NCBI GenBank assembly: GCA_003519375.1 | Contig: DOWV01000025.1 | Span: 6,222 to 20,301 of the forward strand | Reading direction: 5' to 3' | Length of the DNA: 14,080 nucleotides | Origin: Bacteroidota bacterium | Lineage (GTDB): Bacteria; Bacteroidota; Ignavibacteria; UBA10030 | Shown here: piece after piece, positions 12,783-14,080 of the stretch | Layout of the letters: each line of letters opens with the position of its first letter | Position numbering within the stretch: the stretch's first letter is position 1 | The notes under the pieces: generated by a model | The model's database searches: none | What the model was told of the DNA's origin: nothing | The model's input: only the letters and a program-made list of their open reading frames with translations | Made by a program: the position numbers and the translations under genes

Positions 12783-14003
12783 ATGAACCACTTGATTCGC
12801 CGCTCTCTGATGATTCTGCTGTGTCAATGTGTGCTCGCCTCTGCGTGGAGTGTTGCGCAGACAAGTGCACTGCGGCTCTTTCTTCTTGATCCAGCAACGA
12901 TGATGAAAATAAAGTCCGAGTGCCTGACCCACGATCCATCGAGAGAACCCGCTCTGAAGCAGCTAATCAAAGATGCCGACAAGCTCCTCACGAAAGAGCC
13001 GGTGAGTGTCATGGAAAAGCCCCAGGTACCTCCGAGCGGTGACAAACATGACTACATGAGTCTTGGGCGGTACTTCTGGCCCGACCCGACGAAGCCTGAC
13101 GGGCTGCCGTATATCAACCGCGATGGTGAGGTGAATCCGGAAGTCTATGAGATGAGCGACTACCGAAACCACGGCACGATGGTGGACGCTGTGTCGACGC
13201 TGGCGCTCGCGTATTACCTGACGGACCATGAGAGTTATGCAGAACATGCAGTAAGATTCATCCGGACGTGGTTCATCGACTCCACCACGCGCATGAATCC
13301 GAATTTCGATTTTGCCCAGGGCATTAAGGGAAAAAATCCGGGACGATCATGGGGTATCATCGAATCCCGCGGTTTCACGAAAGTGATTGATGGTATCGGC
13401 CTGTTGGCAGGCTCTAAGGGGTGGACACCGGACGACCAGAGACAGATGGTCGCGTGGTTCGATCGGTTCCTGAGCTGGCTCCAAACGAGTGATAACGGTC
13501 GCGGTGAAGCAAAAGCAACGAACAATCATGGTGTTTGGTACGACGTTCAGGTTGCTTCCATGGCCCTCTTTGTCGGCAAACGGGATGCGGCCAAGGATGT
13601 CCTCGAGCGTGCAAAAACGGAACGGATTGCAGGACAAATTGAACCCGATGGAAGTCAACCACGCGAGCTTGCGCGGACAACATCGAAACACTACACGGCA
13701 TTTAACCTGGAGGCTTTCTTTGCGCTCGCTTCCATCGGCTCAAATGCCGGCATCGATCTGTGCAACTATCAGTCGGACGACGGACGGGGCATCCGGAAGG
13801 CGCTCGATTGGGTGATTCCCTATCTGCGCGATGAGAAAGAATGGACGCACAAGCAGATCAATAATTTTGATCCGGCGGCATACTATCCGCTCCTGATCAA
13901 GGCGTCTGCTGTTTTTCGCGATCAGTCCTATGGGGAATTAGCGAAGACGCTGGCTGGCGCGAGAGGCCGCTCGCACAGAATTCATCTGCTTGTCGGAAAC
14001 TGA
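12783..14003 (+). CDS. Secreted alginate-lyase-family polysaccharide lyase
   Basis: This 406-aa enzyme has a signal peptide (R6/R7, hydrophobic 9-21, cleavage near 24-26), so it is periplasmic or exported. The mature part matches the Alginate_lyase (alpha/alpha-toroid) family seen in PL5 and PL38. Landmarks are GRYFWPDPTKPDGLPYI (95-111), RDGEVNPE (113-120), ESRGFTKVIDGIGLL (194-208), the catalytic NNH (247-249) and ELAR...Y with R298 and Y304. In PL5 enzymes an Asn-His pair with a downstream Arg and Tyr at similar spacing performs beta-elimination. It should cleave mannuronate- or glucuronate-containing polymers; the exact polymer is not readable. The C terminus (SHRIHLL) is the expected family end, so it is complete. 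The neighbours kduD and the GntR-LacI regulator support uronate use. Confidence 0.86.
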   Translation: MNHLIRRSLMILLCQCVLASAWSVAQTSALRLFLLDPATMMKIKSECLTHDPSREPALKQLIKDADKLLTKEPVSVMEKPQVPPSGDKHDYMSLGRYFWPDPTKPDGLPYINRDGEVNPEVYEMSDYRNHGTMVDAVSTLALAYYLTDHESYAEHAVRFIRTWFIDSTTRMNPNFDFAQGIKGKNPGRSWGIIESRGFTKVIDGIGLLAGSKGWTPDDQRQMVAWFDRFLSWLQTSDNGRGEAKATNNHGVWYDVQVASMALFVGKRDAAKDVLERAKTERIAGQIEPDGSQPRELARTTSKHYTAFNLEAFFALASIGSNAGIDLCNYQSDDGRGIRKALDWVIPYLRDEKEWTHKQINNFDPAAYYPLLIKASAVFRDQSYGELAKTLAGARGRSHRIHLLVGN

Positions 14004-14019
14004 GGAGCATCAGCGACCG

Positions 14020-14080
14020 ATGAAACCTGAAGAATCCTCCGATTTTCTCGGTGCAGGGAGATGCCGACCCGACGGTTCCC
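14020..14080 (+). CDS. Possible start of a further gene, cut by the window end
   Basis: An ATG at 14020, 16 bp after the lyase stop, opens a frame of 20 codons that reaches the window edge without a stop. GAGGAG at about 14002-14007 lies 12 nt before it, rather far for a Shine-Dalgarno. The visible residues are polar and show no signal peptide or domain. The position suggests a continuing polysaccharide-use operon, but the start is uncertain. Confidence 0.35.
   Translation, partial: MKPEESSDFLGAGRCRPDGS

Noticed and set aside
1..14080. Mobile elements, CRISPR arrays, tRNA or rRNA genes
   Set aside because: I found no transposase or integrase, no regularly spaced repeats and no cloverleaf or rRNA-like sequence on either strand by eye.

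Overview
The window is ordinary bacterial chromosome from what looks like a member of the FCB group (Bacteroidota/Chlorobiota/Ignavibacteriota side). The best support is the TPR lipoprotein - DUF4292 lipoprotein - degenerate M23/EnvC-like block, an arrangement I associate with Bacteroidota and relatives. Several genes carry Shine-Dalgarno-like sites (GGAGG, AAGGA), and two candidate promoters look like plain sigma-70 boxes with 17-bp spacers. This fits Ignavibacteriota/Chlorobiota-like lineages better than classical Bacteroidia. The placement is an inference from gene content only.

Layout. (1) 133-1335 (+): a three-part protein with two TPR-like repeats, a duplicated TerB-like helical domain and a response-regulator receiver. 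(2) 1480-4188 (-): a tight run transcribed right to left, radA, guaD (guanine deaminase), a SemiSWEET-type PQ-loop membrane protein and rdgB. Junctions are 5 bp apart or overlap, and a sigma-70-like promoter lies before radA. (3) 4425-6208 (-): a YbgF/CpoB-like lipoprotein with a clear intrinsic terminator, preceded by an ATP-grasp protein of unknown substrate. (4) 6301-10087 (+): an envelope operon of a roughly 577-aa TPR lipoprotein, a DUF4292 (LolA/LolB-like) lipoprotein and an EnvC-like coiled-coil protein with a degenerate LytM domain. The genes overlap by 1-4 bp. (5) 10088-10461: a long gap rich in inverted repeats, ending in a perfect 16-bp palindrome eight bases before the next start codon. 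(6) 10462-14003 (+): a GntR-LacI hybrid repressor, a KduD-type dehydrogenase and a secreted alginate-lyase-family polysaccharide lyase, i.e. a small uronate-polysaccharide utilisation locus. A further reading frame opens at 14020 and runs off the window.

How the genes may work together. The lyase would cut a uronic-acid polymer in the periplasm. KduD would act on the keto-uronate intermediate in the cytoplasm. The GntR-LacI protein probably senses an intermediate and represses its own promoter through the palindrome. The radA-guaD-SemiSWEET-rdgB run combines recombination repair, purine salvage, inosine-type nucleotide clean-up and a small transporter. The TPR/DUF4292/EnvC operon is likely an envelope-assembly or cell-separation module.

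I see no mobile element, CRISPR array, tRNA or rRNA. The observations most worth following are the TPR-TerB-receiver fusion, the dyad-rich 10182-10454 region with its operator-like palindrome, the possible leaderless start at 6301, the purine/SemiSWEET operon and the unexplained 12436-12782 gap.
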